DNA from: Synechococcus sp. RS9909
GTDB taxonomy: Bacteria > Cyanobacteriota > Cyanobacteriia > PCC-6307 > Cyanobiaceae
Direction: 5' to 3'
NCBI RefSeq assembly: GCF_014279595.1
Contig: NZ_CP047943.1
Span: forward strand, 558,001 to 622,000
DNA: 64,000 nt
This document shows, piece by piece, positions 33,892 to 41,981 of this stretch. The notes under the pieces are model-generated. The model saw only the letters and a list, made by a program, of their open reading frames with translations. It was not told the origin of the DNA and made no database searches. How positions within the stretch are numbered: the stretch's first letter is position 1; each line of letters opens with the position of its first letter. Position numbers and translations under genes: made by a program.

Positions 33892-34740
33892 TCAGGAACG
33901 CTCCGGCTCCCGGACCAACAGGACGGGCGCCGGAGCATGCACGCGGATGTAGTCGCTCACCGAGCCTCCCAGCAGTTTGTCGAGATCCACCAGGCCTCGA
34001 GCCACGAGGGGGCGGCGATCCTGTGAGGCGATCACCACCAGATCGGCATTCACCTCCTTGACGGCTTGGCAGACACCGCGCCCCACGTCATTCGCGGTGA
34101 TGTGCAGGGGTGTCAACGTGACGCCGAAGCTCCTGGCCCGCTGCACCGCCGCATTCAGCAGGCTGTCACTCTTGCTTGCTGCCCCCCTGGTCGGGGTCAC
34201 GTCCTGACGGGCGACATGCACACCGGTCAGTTGACCTCCAGGAATGTCGCGCACCATCTCGCAGGCCAGTCGCAGGGCGTCGTCCCCCACGCCGGTGCCA
34301 TCCACGGTGACCAGCAGCCTGTTCACATGACGGACGTAAAGGTCGTCGCGCACGAGCAGCATCGGGCGGGTCGAGAGCTGGAAGACGTACTGACTGGTGC
34401 TGTTGGCCAGGATCGACTGCAGACGTCCCAGTCCGCGGGACCCCATCACGATCAGGTCAGCATTGAGTTCATCGGCGACCTTGAGCACGGTCTGCTTGGC
34501 ATCGCCGGAGCGGATGATCGCGTTGACCTCGCTGCGATCGAGGCCCAGGCGCTCGGCGGCCTGAGACAACAGCGCCGCTGCAGCACTCCAGTGCTCGTCT
34601 GATCCGGATTTGTCCTGTTCCGGCACCACATGCAGCAGGTTGATGCGCGCTGAGCGGAACCCGGGCAGGTCGCGGAGCATCCTCACCATCTCCTCGACGT
34701 GCCCCTTGCCGGAGTCGGCGATCAGCAGGTTGTTGAACAC
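33892..34740 (-). CDS. Universal stress protein with two Usp domains
   Basis: This 282-residue protein has two tandem UspA domains: residues ~1-135 (MFNNLLIADSGKGHVEEM; nucleotide loop VMGSRGLGRLQSILANSTSQ) and ~140-280 (NRLLVTVDGTGVGDDALRLA; second loop VVIASQDRRPLVA). The first domain keeps the ATP-binding G-x2-G-x9-G pattern, while the second looks weaker. It is cytoplasmic; role in stress or signalling is inferred from the family. It is convergent with psbM and divergent from the thioesterase gene (35-bp gap). Confidence 0.9.
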   Translation of the reverse strand: MFNNLLIADSGKGHVEEMVRMLRDLPGFRSARINLLHVVPEQDKSGSDEHWSAAAALLSQAAERLGLDRSEVNAIIRSGDAKQTVLKVADELNADLIVMGSRGLGRLQSILANSTSQYVFQLSTRPMLLVRDDLYVRHVNRLLVTVDGTGVGDDALRLACEMVRDIPGGQLTGVHVARQDVTPTRGAASKSDSLLNAAVQRARSFGVTLTPLHITANDVGRGVCQAVKEVNADLVVIASQDRRPLVARGLVDLDKLLGGSVSDYIRVHAPAPVLLVREPERS

Positions 34741-34775
34741 GGCAGTGCAGCGGCCTTTGCAGCAGCCTATGGCCG

Positions 34776-35243
34776 ATGAACCGGGTCAGAAACATGGTGA
34801 TTGAGAGCGTTACGACGCCCCCCTGGTGCTGGCGGAAGCGGGTGCTGCCCCAACACACTGATCATGGTGGCGTGATGTGGCACGGGGCCTATGTGGCCTG
34901 GCTGGAGGAAGCGCGGGTGGAGGCCCTGGCTGCCGTGGGCCTGCCCTATGACCGCCTCGCCGCTGAGGGGCTGGAGATGCCGGTGGTGCGCCTGGAGCTG
35001 GACTATCGCCAGGCCCTGCACCATGGCGAGCAGGTGGATCTGGACAGCTGGGCGCTGCAGCGTCGGGGCGTGCGCTGGCCCTGGGCGAGTCGGTGGTGTC
35101 GTGAGGATGGACAGGTGGCGGCGATGGCCAGGGTCGAGCTGGTGCTGGTGCGGCTGGAGGGGGCGCGGCGCACCGTGCTCCGCCAGGCTCCGCCGGCCTT
35201 GCAGGAGGCGCTGGAGCGCCTGCAGCGGGGCCCGTCCGCATGA
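34776..35243 (+). CDS. Hotdog-fold acyl-CoA thioesterase
   Basis: The 155-residue product belongs to the 4-hydroxybenzoyl-CoA thioesterase family, with the active-site stretch QHTDHGGVMWHGAYVAWLEE (the aspartate is the catalytic residue) and the following RLELDYRQALHHGEQVD strand. In cyanobacteria one such enzyme cleaves 1,4-dihydroxy-2-naphthoyl-CoA in phylloquinone synthesis, so that is a good candidate. ATG 34776 and ATG 34794 are both possible starts; the second fits the family better. It is followed by dprA on the same strand. Confidence 0.82.
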   Translation: MNRVRNMVIESVTTPPWCWRKRVLPQHTDHGGVMWHGAYVAWLEEARVEALAAVGLPYDRLAAEGLEMPVVRLELDYRQALHHGEQVDLDSWALQRRGVRWPWASRWCREDGQVAAMARVELVLVRLEGARRTVLRQAPPALQEALERLQRGPSA

Positions 35244-35275
35244 GAGAGTAATACGCATGAACTAGAGAGAAGGGT

Positions 35276-36385
35276 TTGGAGGCGCGTGATTGGTGGTGGC
35301 TCTGGAGTCGCTGTCCTGGTCTGGGGGCCGTTCGCCTGTCGGCGTTGCAGTCGCTGGCGATGCAGGATCCAGCCGGCCTGGCTGGGCTTTGGTCTTGGCC
35401 CTTGCCACGGCTGCAACGTGCCTTGCGGTGGCCAGATTCCCTGACGCAGACGGTCGATGCCTATCGCCGCCGCTGGGGCGACAGCCCGGCCGTGCTGGCT
35501 CCTGACAGCGTTCTGATTCCCGGTGATGCCAACTGGCCCCTGGCCCTGGAGGATCTGAAGCGGCCGCCGAAGCTGTTGCACTGGCGCGGCGATGCCGCTC
35601 TGCTGCCGACGGTGTCTGCGCGGCAGGCGGTCGCGATCGTCGGCACCCGCCGGCCCTCCAGCCATGGCCTGCGCATGGCGGAAGCTCTCGGCGAAGCGCT
35701 GGCACGGGCGGGTTGGCCCGTGGTCAGCGGCCTGGCTGAGGGGGTGGATGCGGCGGCCCATCAAGGCTGCCTGAAGGCAGGCGGTGCTCCGGTTGGCGTG
35801 GTGGGTACGCCCCTCACGCGGGTTTATCCGCCTGAGCATGAAAGGCTGCAGGCGGCCGTGGCGAGCCAGGGGCTGCTTCTCAGTGAGCATGGGCCCGAGG
35901 CCAGGGTGAGTCGGGCCAGCTTTGCCCTGCGAAATCGGCTTCTGGTCGCGCTTGCCGACTGGGTGGTGGTGGTGGAATGCCCGGAGGGAAGCGGCGCGCT
36001 GATTTCAGCCGAGATCGCCCTCGCGATGGAGCGGTCGCTCTGGGTGGTGCCTGGGGATGCCCTGCGTCAGTCGTCCTGCGGCAGCAATCGCTTGCTCACG
36101 AGTGGCGCCTGCCCTTTGCTCTCGATCGCGTCGTTTCTCACCGCCCTCGGGCCCGGCCCCTGCGCTGATGGGGCTCAGGCTGCTGCAGCCTGCGGGGGTG
36201 GTGGCAGCCCTGTCCCCCAGGTGCAGGATGCGCCGCTGTTGCGGCTTCTGGAAGAGGGAGCCGGCCTCGATCGTCTGGCTCGGGATCTGGGTCGCCCCAC
36301 CGGGGTGCTTGCCGAGCAGCTCTTGCAGCTCGAATTGCAGGGGCTGGTGCAGGCGGAAGCCGGGATGCGATGGCGGCTTGTCTAG
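35276..36385 (+). CDS. dprA: DNA processing protein DprA
   Basis: DprA loads RecA onto incoming single-stranded DNA during natural transformation. The 369-residue protein has an N-terminal SAM-like region, a Rossmann-like DprA/Smf core (residues ~80-290; VAIVGTRRPSSHGLRMAEAL, VVSGLAEGVDAAAHQGCLKA, LVVVECPEGSGALISAEIAL), and a C-terminal winged-helix region (LRLLEEGAGLDRLARDLGRP). Start is TTG 35276, unusual but supported by the family-like start MEARDWWWLWSRCPGLGAV. It is followed 9 bp later by prmC. With comF, it suggests a transformation capability. Confidence 0.93.
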   Translation: MEARDWWWLWSRCPGLGAVRLSALQSLAMQDPAGLAGLWSWPLPRLQRALRWPDSLTQTVDAYRRRWGDSPAVLAPDSVLIPGDANWPLALEDLKRPPKLLHWRGDAALLPTVSARQAVAIVGTRRPSSHGLRMAEALGEALARAGWPVVSGLAEGVDAAAHQGCLKAGGAPVGVVGTPLTRVYPPEHERLQAAVASQGLLLSEHGPEARVSRASFALRNRLLVALADWVVVVECPEGSGALISAEIALAMERSLWVVPGDALRQSSCGSNRLLTSGACPLLSIASFLTALGPGPCADGAQAAAACGGGGSPVPQVQDAPLLRLLEEGAGLDRLARDLGRPTGVLAEQLLQLELQGLVQAEAGMRWRLV

Positions 36386-36394
36386 GTTCAGCCC

Positions 36395-37294
36395 ATGACC
36401 TTAGTGGAGCTGAGCGGGAACGAGCTTCTGGCCTGGCGCCGGGCCCAGCTGGCCACAGGCGGGCGTGCTGTGGATCTTGATTGGTTGCTCGATCTGGCCG
36501 GTGGCTTGCGTTGGGCCGATCTGCAGGCCTTGCATCTCGATCCGGCGGCCCGTCGGGTGCGGCTCGCCTGCGAGCTCTCCGAGCTCGCTTCGCTCTGGCA
36601 GCGTCATCGCCTGCAGCATGAACCGCTCCAGCACCTGGTGGGTCGCTGCCCTTGGCGCGATCTTGAGCTCACGGTATCGGCCGCTGCGCTGATCCCCAGG
36701 CAGGAGACGGAATCTCTGGTGGATCTGGCCCTGGAGCGCTGGCGGGCGGCGCAACCCGGTGCCTCCCCTCAGCCGTTGCTGCGCTGGGCGGATCTGGGAA
36801 CGGGCTCTGGCGCCCTGGCCGTCGCCCTGGCCCGTGCCTTTCCCCAGGCCAGTGGGCATGCCGTCGACTGCAGCGAAGCGGCCCTGGCGCTGGCGCGCCT
36901 GAATCTTGAACGGCATGGGGTTTCAGCACGCTGCACCCTTCACAGCGGTGATTGGTGGCAGCCCCTGAGGCCCTGGTGGGGGCTGTTGCAGCTGGTGCTC
37001 AGCAATCCCCCTTACATTCCCAGTGCGGTGGTCGATCAGCTCGACCCTGTGGTGCGTGAGCATGAGCCTCGGCTCGCTCTGGATGGCGGCGCGGATGGCC
37101 TGGCGGCGACGCGCCTGATCGTTGCGGGGGCTCCCGAGGCCCTGGCGCCGGGCGGTTGGCTCCTGATCGAGCATCACCACGATCAGAGCGCGGCGGTGCT
37201 GGACCTCTGCGCTGCCGCCGGCCTGGACCACCTGAAGGCTGAAACAGATTGGCAGGGTGTGCGCCGCTTCGTGTGTGCGCGTCAGCCATGCTGA
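36395..37294 (+). CDS. prmC: Release factor glutamine methyltransferase PrmC
   Basis: PrmC methylates the GGQ glutamine of peptide release factors with SAM. The 299-residue protein has the N-terminal helical PrmC domain, the linker motif LVGRCPWRDLELTVSAAALI with PRQETE following, the SAM loop WADLGTGSGALAVALARAFP and the signature LVLSNPPYIPSAVV. Start is ATG 36395. It is 4 bp upstream of the Sua5-like gene and 9 bp after dprA, so these form an operon. Confidence 0.95.
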   Translation: MTLVELSGNELLAWRRAQLATGGRAVDLDWLLDLAGGLRWADLQALHLDPAARRVRLACELSELASLWQRHRLQHEPLQHLVGRCPWRDLELTVSAAALIPRQETESLVDLALERWRAAQPGASPQPLLRWADLGTGSGALAVALARAFPQASGHAVDCSEAALALARLNLERHGVSARCTLHSGDWWQPLRPWWGLLQLVLSNPPYIPSAVVDQLDPVVREHEPRLALDGGADGLAATRLIVAGAPEALAPGGWLLIEHHHDQSAAVLDLCAAAGLDHLKAETDWQGVRRFVCARQPC

Positions 37295-37298
37295 GGCG

Positions 37299-37916
37299 AT
37301 GACAGCCGCTTCGCCCCTCGCCACCGACTCCAACGCTCTGCTCCACCAGCTGCGGATGGGAGGGGCTGCCATGCTCCCCACCGACACCCTGCCGGCTCTG
37401 GCGTCTCTGCCGGAGCATGCCCGGCAGATTTGGCAGCTCAAGCGACGCCCCCTCCGCAAGCCCCTCATCCTGATGGGGGCCGAACCCGAGAGCCTGCTGG
37501 CCCATGTGGCGCCCGAGGTGCGTGGGGAGGCGGCCGCCTTGGCTTCGGCCCACTGGCCCGGGGCGCTCACGCTGGTGTTGCCCGCCTCCGGCCCGACCGT
37601 TCAGCACCTCCACCCGGGGGCGGCCACCCTGGGGCTGCGCATTCCCGATTGTGCGCCCACCCGGCACCTGTTGAGCCTCAGTGGTCCTCTGGCGACCACC
37701 AGCATCAACCGCTCCGGCGAGCCGGCAGCTCAGTCAGCCCGGGAAGCGACGCAGTGTTTTCCTTCGCTCCCCCTGCTGGGCCCCTTGCCCTGGCCGGAGC
37801 CATCTGGCCAGGCCAGCACGGTCCTGGCCTGGCTTGGGCCGGGCCGGTGGCAGTTGCTGCGCCAAGGCGCTGTGATGCCGAAAGGTCTGCTGCTTCAGCC
37901 TCCATGCTCTGGTTGA
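37299..37916 (+). CDS. Sua5/YciO/YrdC-family protein (threonylcarbamoyl-AMP synthase-like)
   Basis: The 205-residue protein shows the YrdC core: GGAAMLPTDTLPALASLPEH at residues ~22-41, WQLKRRPLRKPLILMGAEPE, WPGALTLVLPA and LATTSINRSGEPAAQSA. Proteins of this family make threonylcarbamoyl-AMP for the t6A37 tRNA modification, though some members have other roles. Its short length lacks the Sua5 C-terminal domain, so it is of the YrdC/TsaC type. ATG 37299 lies 4 bp after the prmC stop. It overlaps the next small gene by 13 bp. Confidence 0.87.
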   Translation: MTAASPLATDSNALLHQLRMGGAAMLPTDTLPALASLPEHARQIWQLKRRPLRKPLILMGAEPESLLAHVAPEVRGEAAALASAHWPGALTLVLPASGPTVQHLHPGAATLGLRIPDCAPTRHLLSLSGPLATTSINRSGEPAAQSAREATQCFPSLPLLGPLPWPEPSGQASTVLAWLGPGRWQLLRQGAVMPKGLLLQPPCSG

Positions 37917-38071
37917 TCGCCCTGGTGGTGTTGCTCCAGGCCCTGGCCCAGTGGCCCCTGGAGCCGGTGATGCGCCTTGGCACCTCCGTGCTCAACCTCC
38001 AGTGGCTCCCCTGGTTGCTGGCCCTGATCGGGGTGTGGCTGTTGGCGGGTCGCCCTGGCGAAGAACGCTGA
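37904..38071 (+). CDS. Two-helix small membrane protein
   Basis: This 55-residue protein starts at ATG 37904 within the Sua5-like gene's end. Two hydrophobic helices are visible (LWLIALVVLLQALAQWPL and LQWLPWLLALIGVWLLAG) with a short charged tail RPGEER. I do not recognise a family. It is translationally coupled to the previous gene and lies 23 bp before the tRNA-Thr 3' end. Small conserved proteins in this position occur in picocyanobacteria, from memory, so it is probably real. Confidence 0.6.
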   Translation: MLWLIALVVLLQALAQWPLEPVMRLGTSVLNLQWLPWLLALIGVWLLAGRPGEER

Positions 38072-38094
38072 CAGGGTGCTTGAGGATGGCCTGA

Positions 38095-38166
38095 AGCCGG
38101 CTAACGGATTTGAACCGATGGCCTTCGCTTTACAAAAGCGCTGCTCTACCGCTGAGCTAAGCCGGC
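38095..38166 (-). tRNA. tRNA-Thr (TGT)
   Basis: A 72-nt cloverleaf. Acceptor arms GCCGGCT and AGCCGGC pair fully, the anticodon loop is TTTGTAA with anticodon TGT, and the T loop is TTCAAAT. CCA is not encoded. Its T8-A9-G10 serves as the stop codon of the upstream LuxR-type regulator gene. Confidence 0.97.
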
Positions 38167-38399
38167 GATAGCGGCAGTGTAACGGTCGGTTCAGTGCCCG
38201 CGTCCTGGCTCCGGCCGAGCCGCCAGAGCACCAATTCCAGCCGGGAGCGACAGCCTGTTTTCTCCAGCGCATGGCTGATGTGAGACTCCACCGTGCGGAC
38301 GCTCACCACCTGACGTGAAGCGATGGCCCGGTTGCTGAGCCCTTGGCTGAGCAGATTGAGGATGGTCTGTTCGGTGGGGGTGAGGCGATGGGATGGCAA
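38157..38399 (-). CDS. Small LuxR/GerE-type DNA-binding protein
   Basis: This 80-residue protein is essentially a lone LuxR-type helix-turn-helix: LTPTEQTILNLLSQGLSNRA and VVSVRTVESHISHALEKTGC (recognition helix), then a short tail. A receiver domain, present in most NarL-type regulators, is missing, so activity may be set by partner proteins or expression. The target genes are unknown. It is 14 bp downstream of minE on the same strand. Its stop codon is TAG at 38159-38157, made by the first conserved bases after the acceptor stem of tRNA-Thr. Confidence 0.82.
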   Translation of the reverse strand: MPSHRLTPTEQTILNLLSQGLSNRAIASRQVVSVRTVESHISHALEKTGCRSRLELVLWRLGRSQDAGTEPTVTLPLSPA

Positions 38400-38413
38400 G
38401 GCGTCCTTGGCGA

Positions 38414-38719
38414 CTAATCGAAGGATTCCCCGCTCCTGTCGCTGCTCCGTTCGGTCACTGCCAGTGGTCGGCGGATGGGCAGATTGGCGACCAGGGCGGT
38501 CACCCGGTCTTCGGTTTCCAGGCTCACATCGCCGTGGTCCAGGTCGATCTCCACATACTTGGCCACCACCTCCAGAATCTCCCGACGCATCTGCTCGAGC
38601 AGTTCAGGACTGAGATCCGTGCGGTCATGGGCCAGCACCAGCTGCAGACGCTCCCTGGCGGTGGTGGCGCTGGCCGGTTGGCGGCCGAGCAGCTTGTCGA
38701 GGATGTCGCGCAGGGTCAT
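38414..38719 (-). CDS. minE: Cell division topological specificity factor MinE
   Basis: MinE stimulates MinD ATPase activity and drives the Min oscillation that places the division site. The 101-residue product starts [20 protein letters not shown]; the anti-MinCD region includes [20 protein letters not shown], followed by the beta-rich topological domain ending near [13 protein letters not shown]. It follows minD by 4 bp, completing minC-minD-minE on the minus strand. Confidence 0.95.
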   Translation of the reverse strand: MTLRDILDKLLGRQPASATTARERLQLVLAHDRTDLSPELLEQMRREILEVVAKYVEIDLDHGDVSLETEDRVTALVANLPIRRPLAVTERSSDRSGESFD

Positions 38720-38723
38720 CGGG

Positions 38724-39539
38724 TCAGAAGATCTTCTTTTGCATCAGGCGCCGGACCTTGGCCCGCAGGCCGCGGCCTTCCTTGGCGGGGTCGATCAGGG
38801 GGACATCCTCACCCTGGAGTCGGCGGGCGATGTTGCTGTAAGCGCGAGCGGCCGGAGACTGGCTCGCACTGAGGGTGAGCGGCTCGCCGCGATTGGTGCT
38901 CACGATCACCTGCTCGTCTTCCAGCACCAGGCCGAGCAGGGGCAGGGCGAGGATATCGGTGACGTCATCGACCGCGAGCATCTCCTGATTGGCCATCATT
39001 TTTGGCCGAACTCGGTTGAGCACCAGCTGCACGGGGCTGAGCCCCTGGGTGTTGAGCAGGCCGATCACCCGATCAGCGTCACGGACGGCCGAGACCTCCG
39101 GTGTGGTGATCACGATCGCTTCCCGGGCGGCGGCGGCCGCATTCTTGAACCCGTCTTCGATCCCGGCAGGGCAGTCGATCAGCACGGTGTCGAACTGCTT
39201 CGCCAGCATGCCCACGATCGATTGCATGTCTTCGGGCTTGAGCCACTCGAGCATGCGCGGATTCCCCGCCGGCAGGAGGGCCAGGTTCGGTTCCTGCTTG
39301 TGCTTCACCAGCGCCTGGTCGAGCCGGCAGCTTTTGGCGAGCACCTCCTGGGCTGTGTACACGATCCGGTTTTCCAGGCCGAGAAGCAGATCGAGGTTGC
39401 GGAGGCCGAAATCGGCATCGAGCACCACGGTCTTCTGACCCTGGCGTGCCAGGGCGATGCCGAGGTTGGCGGTGAGCGTGGTTTTACCCACACCTCCTTT
39501 GCCGGAGCAGATCAGGATCGTTCGCGAGATAGACGCCAC
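38724..39539 (-). CDS. minD: Septum site-determining ATPase MinD
   Basis: This 271-residue deviant Walker ATPase moves between membrane and cytosol to carry MinC. The P-loop [20 protein letters not shown] lies at residues ~11-30, with [40 protein letters not shown], and a C-terminal amphipathic membrane-targeting helix ([14 protein letters not shown]). It starts at ATG 39539, 19 bp after minC, and is followed closely by minE. Confidence 0.97.
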   Translation of the reverse strand: MASISRTILICSGKGGVGKTTLTANLGIALARQGQKTVVLDADFGLRNLDLLLGLENRIVYTAQEVLAKSCRLDQALVKHKQEPNLALLPAGNPRMLEWLKPEDMQSIVGMLAKQFDTVLIDCPAGIEDGFKNAAAAAREAIVITTPEVSAVRDADRVIGLLNTQGLSPVQLVLNRVRPKMMANQEMLAVDDVTDILALPLLGLVLEDEQVIVSTNRGEPLTLSASQSPAARAYSNIARRLQGEDVPLIDPAKEGRGLRAKVRRLMQKKIF

Positions 39540-39558
39540 GGGCTCCCGGGAAGTCGCG

Positions 39559-40272
39559 TCAGCCTAGAGGTGGTCTGGGCATCTGAGCATCTGCCGCTTC
39601 AATCACAATTTCTCCCGCTTCGAGTCGGGCCTGTTCGGCCAGTCCGGGCTGGGGGCGGTCCTCAGGACCGCGCGCCACGGTGTCGGCGATGCGCAGCTGC
39701 AACGGTCTGAGTTGTAAGGCCACGATCCGTGCCCCTTCATGGCCGTGAACGCCCGCGTGAGCACTGCCACGCAGGCGTCCCCACACGAGCACGTCGCCGC
39801 CGGCGCTCACCCTGGCGCCTGGATTGACATCCCCCAGCACCAGCAGGTGCCCCTGGGCGGTGAGGTGATCACCGGACCGCAGGGTGCCGCGATGGAGGCG
39901 GAGGCTGTCATCGGGCTGGGCCATGTCATGGGGCTGGTCTTGATCTGGCTGGTCTGAGGGCGCTTGATCCGGTGGCTCGATCCAGCGTGTGGGAAGGCCG
40001 AGGGCGTGGCCGCTCACCACCGTGTCGATGCTCTGAGCCTCCAGGCAACGGATCGGGTGACCCGCTGCTTCGAGTTCGCCCAGCAGTTCCAGGAGCTCAC
40101 GTCCGCTCAAGGCCCAGTCGGCGCAGACCAGATCCACCGGCCCAGGCGGAAGCCCTGAGAGGGCGGCAGGCAGGACCTCGCGCCAGTGGAGCGTGCGCTG
40201 ACTGGGCAGCGTCAGCACCGGGTGGCGCTGGGCGGGAGCGGGAACCGGTGATTGGGCATCGAGCGCGTGCAT
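39559..40272 (-). CDS. minC: Septum site-determining protein MinC
   Basis: MinC inhibits FtsZ polymerisation away from midcell. The 237-residue protein has a divergent N-terminal domain, a Asp/Gln/Pro-rich linker (PDQAPSDQPDQDQPHD) and a clear C-terminal right-handed beta-helix (RLHRGTLRSGDHLTAQGHLL, DVNPGARVSAGGDVLVWGRL, AGVHGHEGARIVALQLRPLQ) that binds MinD. Start is ATG 40272. It is first in the minCDE operon and divergent from the phospholipase-D-like gene. Confidence 0.92.
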   Translation of the reverse strand: MHALDAQSPVPAPAQRHPVLTLPSQRTLHWREVLPAALSGLPPGPVDLVCADWALSGRELLELLGELEAAGHPIRCLEAQSIDTVVSGHALGLPTRWIEPPDQAPSDQPDQDQPHDMAQPDDSLRLHRGTLRSGDHLTAQGHLLVLGDVNPGARVSAGGDVLVWGRLRGSAHAGVHGHEGARIVALQLRPLQLRIADTVARGPEDRPQPGLAEQARLEAGEIVIEAADAQMPRPPLG

Positions 40273-40360
40273 GGGGCAAAGCTAGAGCTGATCTTGTCGT
40301 TGAGGCTCGCGCCGAAGAGAATGGAAGGGTTCTTGTTCAACAACGTCGGCGCACCTCGTC

Positions 40361-41398
40361 GTGCGGCCGTTGCCTCTCATGACGATGCTCGAAGGCCTGG
40401 CTTGTGATGTCAGGCACCCTCATCAACGGCTGATTGTGATGCCGAATGATGGGGCGGAAGCGGTTCTCGGTTTGATTGCTCTGGCGCAGCGTGAGTTGCT
40501 GCTCAAGCAGTTCAAGCTGGAGTCTCCTGAGGTTCTGCAGGCGCTGGATGATGCCCATGCTCGCGGTGTTCGCGTGTGCGTGATGTTGAATCCCCATACC
40601 TCAGGGGGAACGCGTTGGAATGATCCTGCCTTTGAGCGGCTGAAGGCGGCTGGTGTCGATGTGGCCTGGACCAGCGATCGATTCCCGGTGACCCATGAAA
40701 AATCAATGGTGATCGATCGCAAGGAGGTTTTGATCTCGACCTTCAATTTGTCCAATAAGTATTTCACGCAGACGCGTGATTATGGGATTGTCAGTTTTGC
40801 TACTGAGGTTGTAGAGCAGGTGATCGCCGGATTTGAGGCTGATTGGGAAGATCGTGATTTCGAGCCAGACTTAACCGTTGGTTTGTTTTGGAGTAACGAA
40901 TACAGTCGCACGCAAATTGCGCGGTTGATTGACGAAGCTCGTCACACCCTTGATATTCAACATCCAAAATTTGTTGACGCTGTTATCCTCGAGCGAATTA
41001 TTCAGGCGCGTAAGCGTGGGGTGAAGGTGCGGGTGTTGTGTGGAGGTAAGCATGGAATCAGTGACTGGGATATCTATGACACCTTCGCCTCGCTACGGAT
41101 TATGGAAAATGCAGGCGTGAAGATTCGCCGGCAGAAGCATCTCAAGTTGCACGCCAAACTCATCATCGTTGATGGCCGCTATGCCCAGACCGGTTCCATG
41201 AATCTGGATCGCAGTGCATTTGATGTACGGCGCGAGTTGGGTGTTGGCAGTGATGCTGAGGATGTGTTGATGCGCCTGAAGCGTATTTTTGAGGCTGACT
41301 GGGATCAGGCGCATGCCTATGAGGCGCCCGATCCTCTCGATCCGGCCGCTCATGATGATGGCGAATTGATTCCTGACCCCGAGTTTGTTCATGAGTGA
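40361..41398 (+). CDS. Phospholipase-D-superfamily protein with two HKD motifs
   Basis: This 345-residue protein has two intact HKD catalytic motifs, THEKSMVIDRKEVLISTFN (residues ~110-128) and LHAKLIIVDGRYAQTGSMNL (residues ~264-283), as in PLD-type phosphodiesterases and phosphatidyltransferases. I see no signal peptide or membrane helix, so it is likely cytoplasmic. Substrates could be phospholipids, DNA or other phosphodiesters. The 40.7-41.3 kb part is richer in A/T and uses codons unlike its neighbours, which suggests transfer. It overlaps the next transporter gene by 8 bp, so the two are coupled. Confidence 0.85.
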   Translation: MRPLPLMTMLEGLACDVRHPHQRLIVMPNDGAEAVLGLIALAQRELLLKQFKLESPEVLQALDDAHARGVRVCVMLNPHTSGGTRWNDPAFERLKAAGVDVAWTSDRFPVTHEKSMVIDRKEVLISTFNLSNKYFTQTRDYGIVSFATEVVEQVIAGFEADWEDRDFEPDLTVGLFWSNEYSRTQIARLIDEARHTLDIQHPKFVDAVILERIIQARKRGVKVRVLCGGKHGISDWDIYDTFASLRIMENAGVKIRRQKHLKLHAKLIIVDGRYAQTGSMNLDRSAFDVRRELGVGSDAEDVLMRLKRIFEADWDQAHAYEAPDPLDPAAHDDGELIPDPEFVHE

Positions 41399-41981
41399 TC
41401 CATCCGGGCTTTTGCCTGACTCTCAAGCGAGGCCCACGCTCCGTCAGCTCTTCATCGGCATGATGCAGGTGGCCTTGTCGTCTTTCGGAGGCGGCTTGTC
41501 GGCCTGGAGTCAGCGCATCGTGGTGGAGCAGCGCCAGTGGATGACCAACGAGGCGTTCATCACAGGTCTCACGGTTGCGCGTCTGTTTCCTGGTCCTAAT
41601 CAGGTCAATATGGCGGTGTATATCGGCACAGCCTTCCGGGGGTTACCCGGTGCCGTGGCTGCCTTGGCGGGGCTGTTGTTGGTGCCCTTTACGCTGTTGA
41701 CAACAGTCGGTTTGCTTTACTTTCGGTTTCACACCATCCCCGCTGTCGACAGGGTGCTGGCTGGTGTGGTGGCAGCCGCTGCTGGGATGGCTCTCTCCAT
41801 GGGTTTCAAGATCCTCCATGAGTATTGGCGCGACCGGATGGCTTTGCTGCTGGCGCTGGTCACCTTCGTGGCGTTGTCAGGATTCCGCTTTCATCTCATT
41901 CCTGTGGTTCTCGTTCTTGGACCTTTGGCCATGGCCTGGTATTGGCCGCGACACCAACAGCAGGGAGATCCGGCTCCATGA
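41391..41981 (+). CDS. chrA: Chromate-transporter-family half protein, first
   Basis: This 196-residue membrane protein from ATG 41391 is one half of a two-gene CHR (chromate ion transporter) system. Conserved segments are MMQVALSSFGGGLSAWSQRI (residues ~22-41), LTVARLFPGPNQVNMAVYIG and four or more hydrophobic helices, including FTLLTTVGLLYFRFHTIPAV. Short-chain CHR proteins act in pairs; the second is the next gene. The substrate may be chromate or another oxyanion; family assignment does not settle it. It overlaps the next gene as ATGA. Confidence 0.85.
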   Translation: MSDPSGLLPDSQARPTLRQLFIGMMQVALSSFGGGLSAWSQRIVVEQRQWMTNEAFITGLTVARLFPGPNQVNMAVYIGTAFRGLPGAVAALAGLLLVPFTLLTTVGLLYFRFHTIPAVDRVLAGVVAAAAGMALSMGFKILHEYWRDRMALLLALVTFVALSGFRFHLIPVVLVLGPLAMAWYWPRHQQQGDPAP

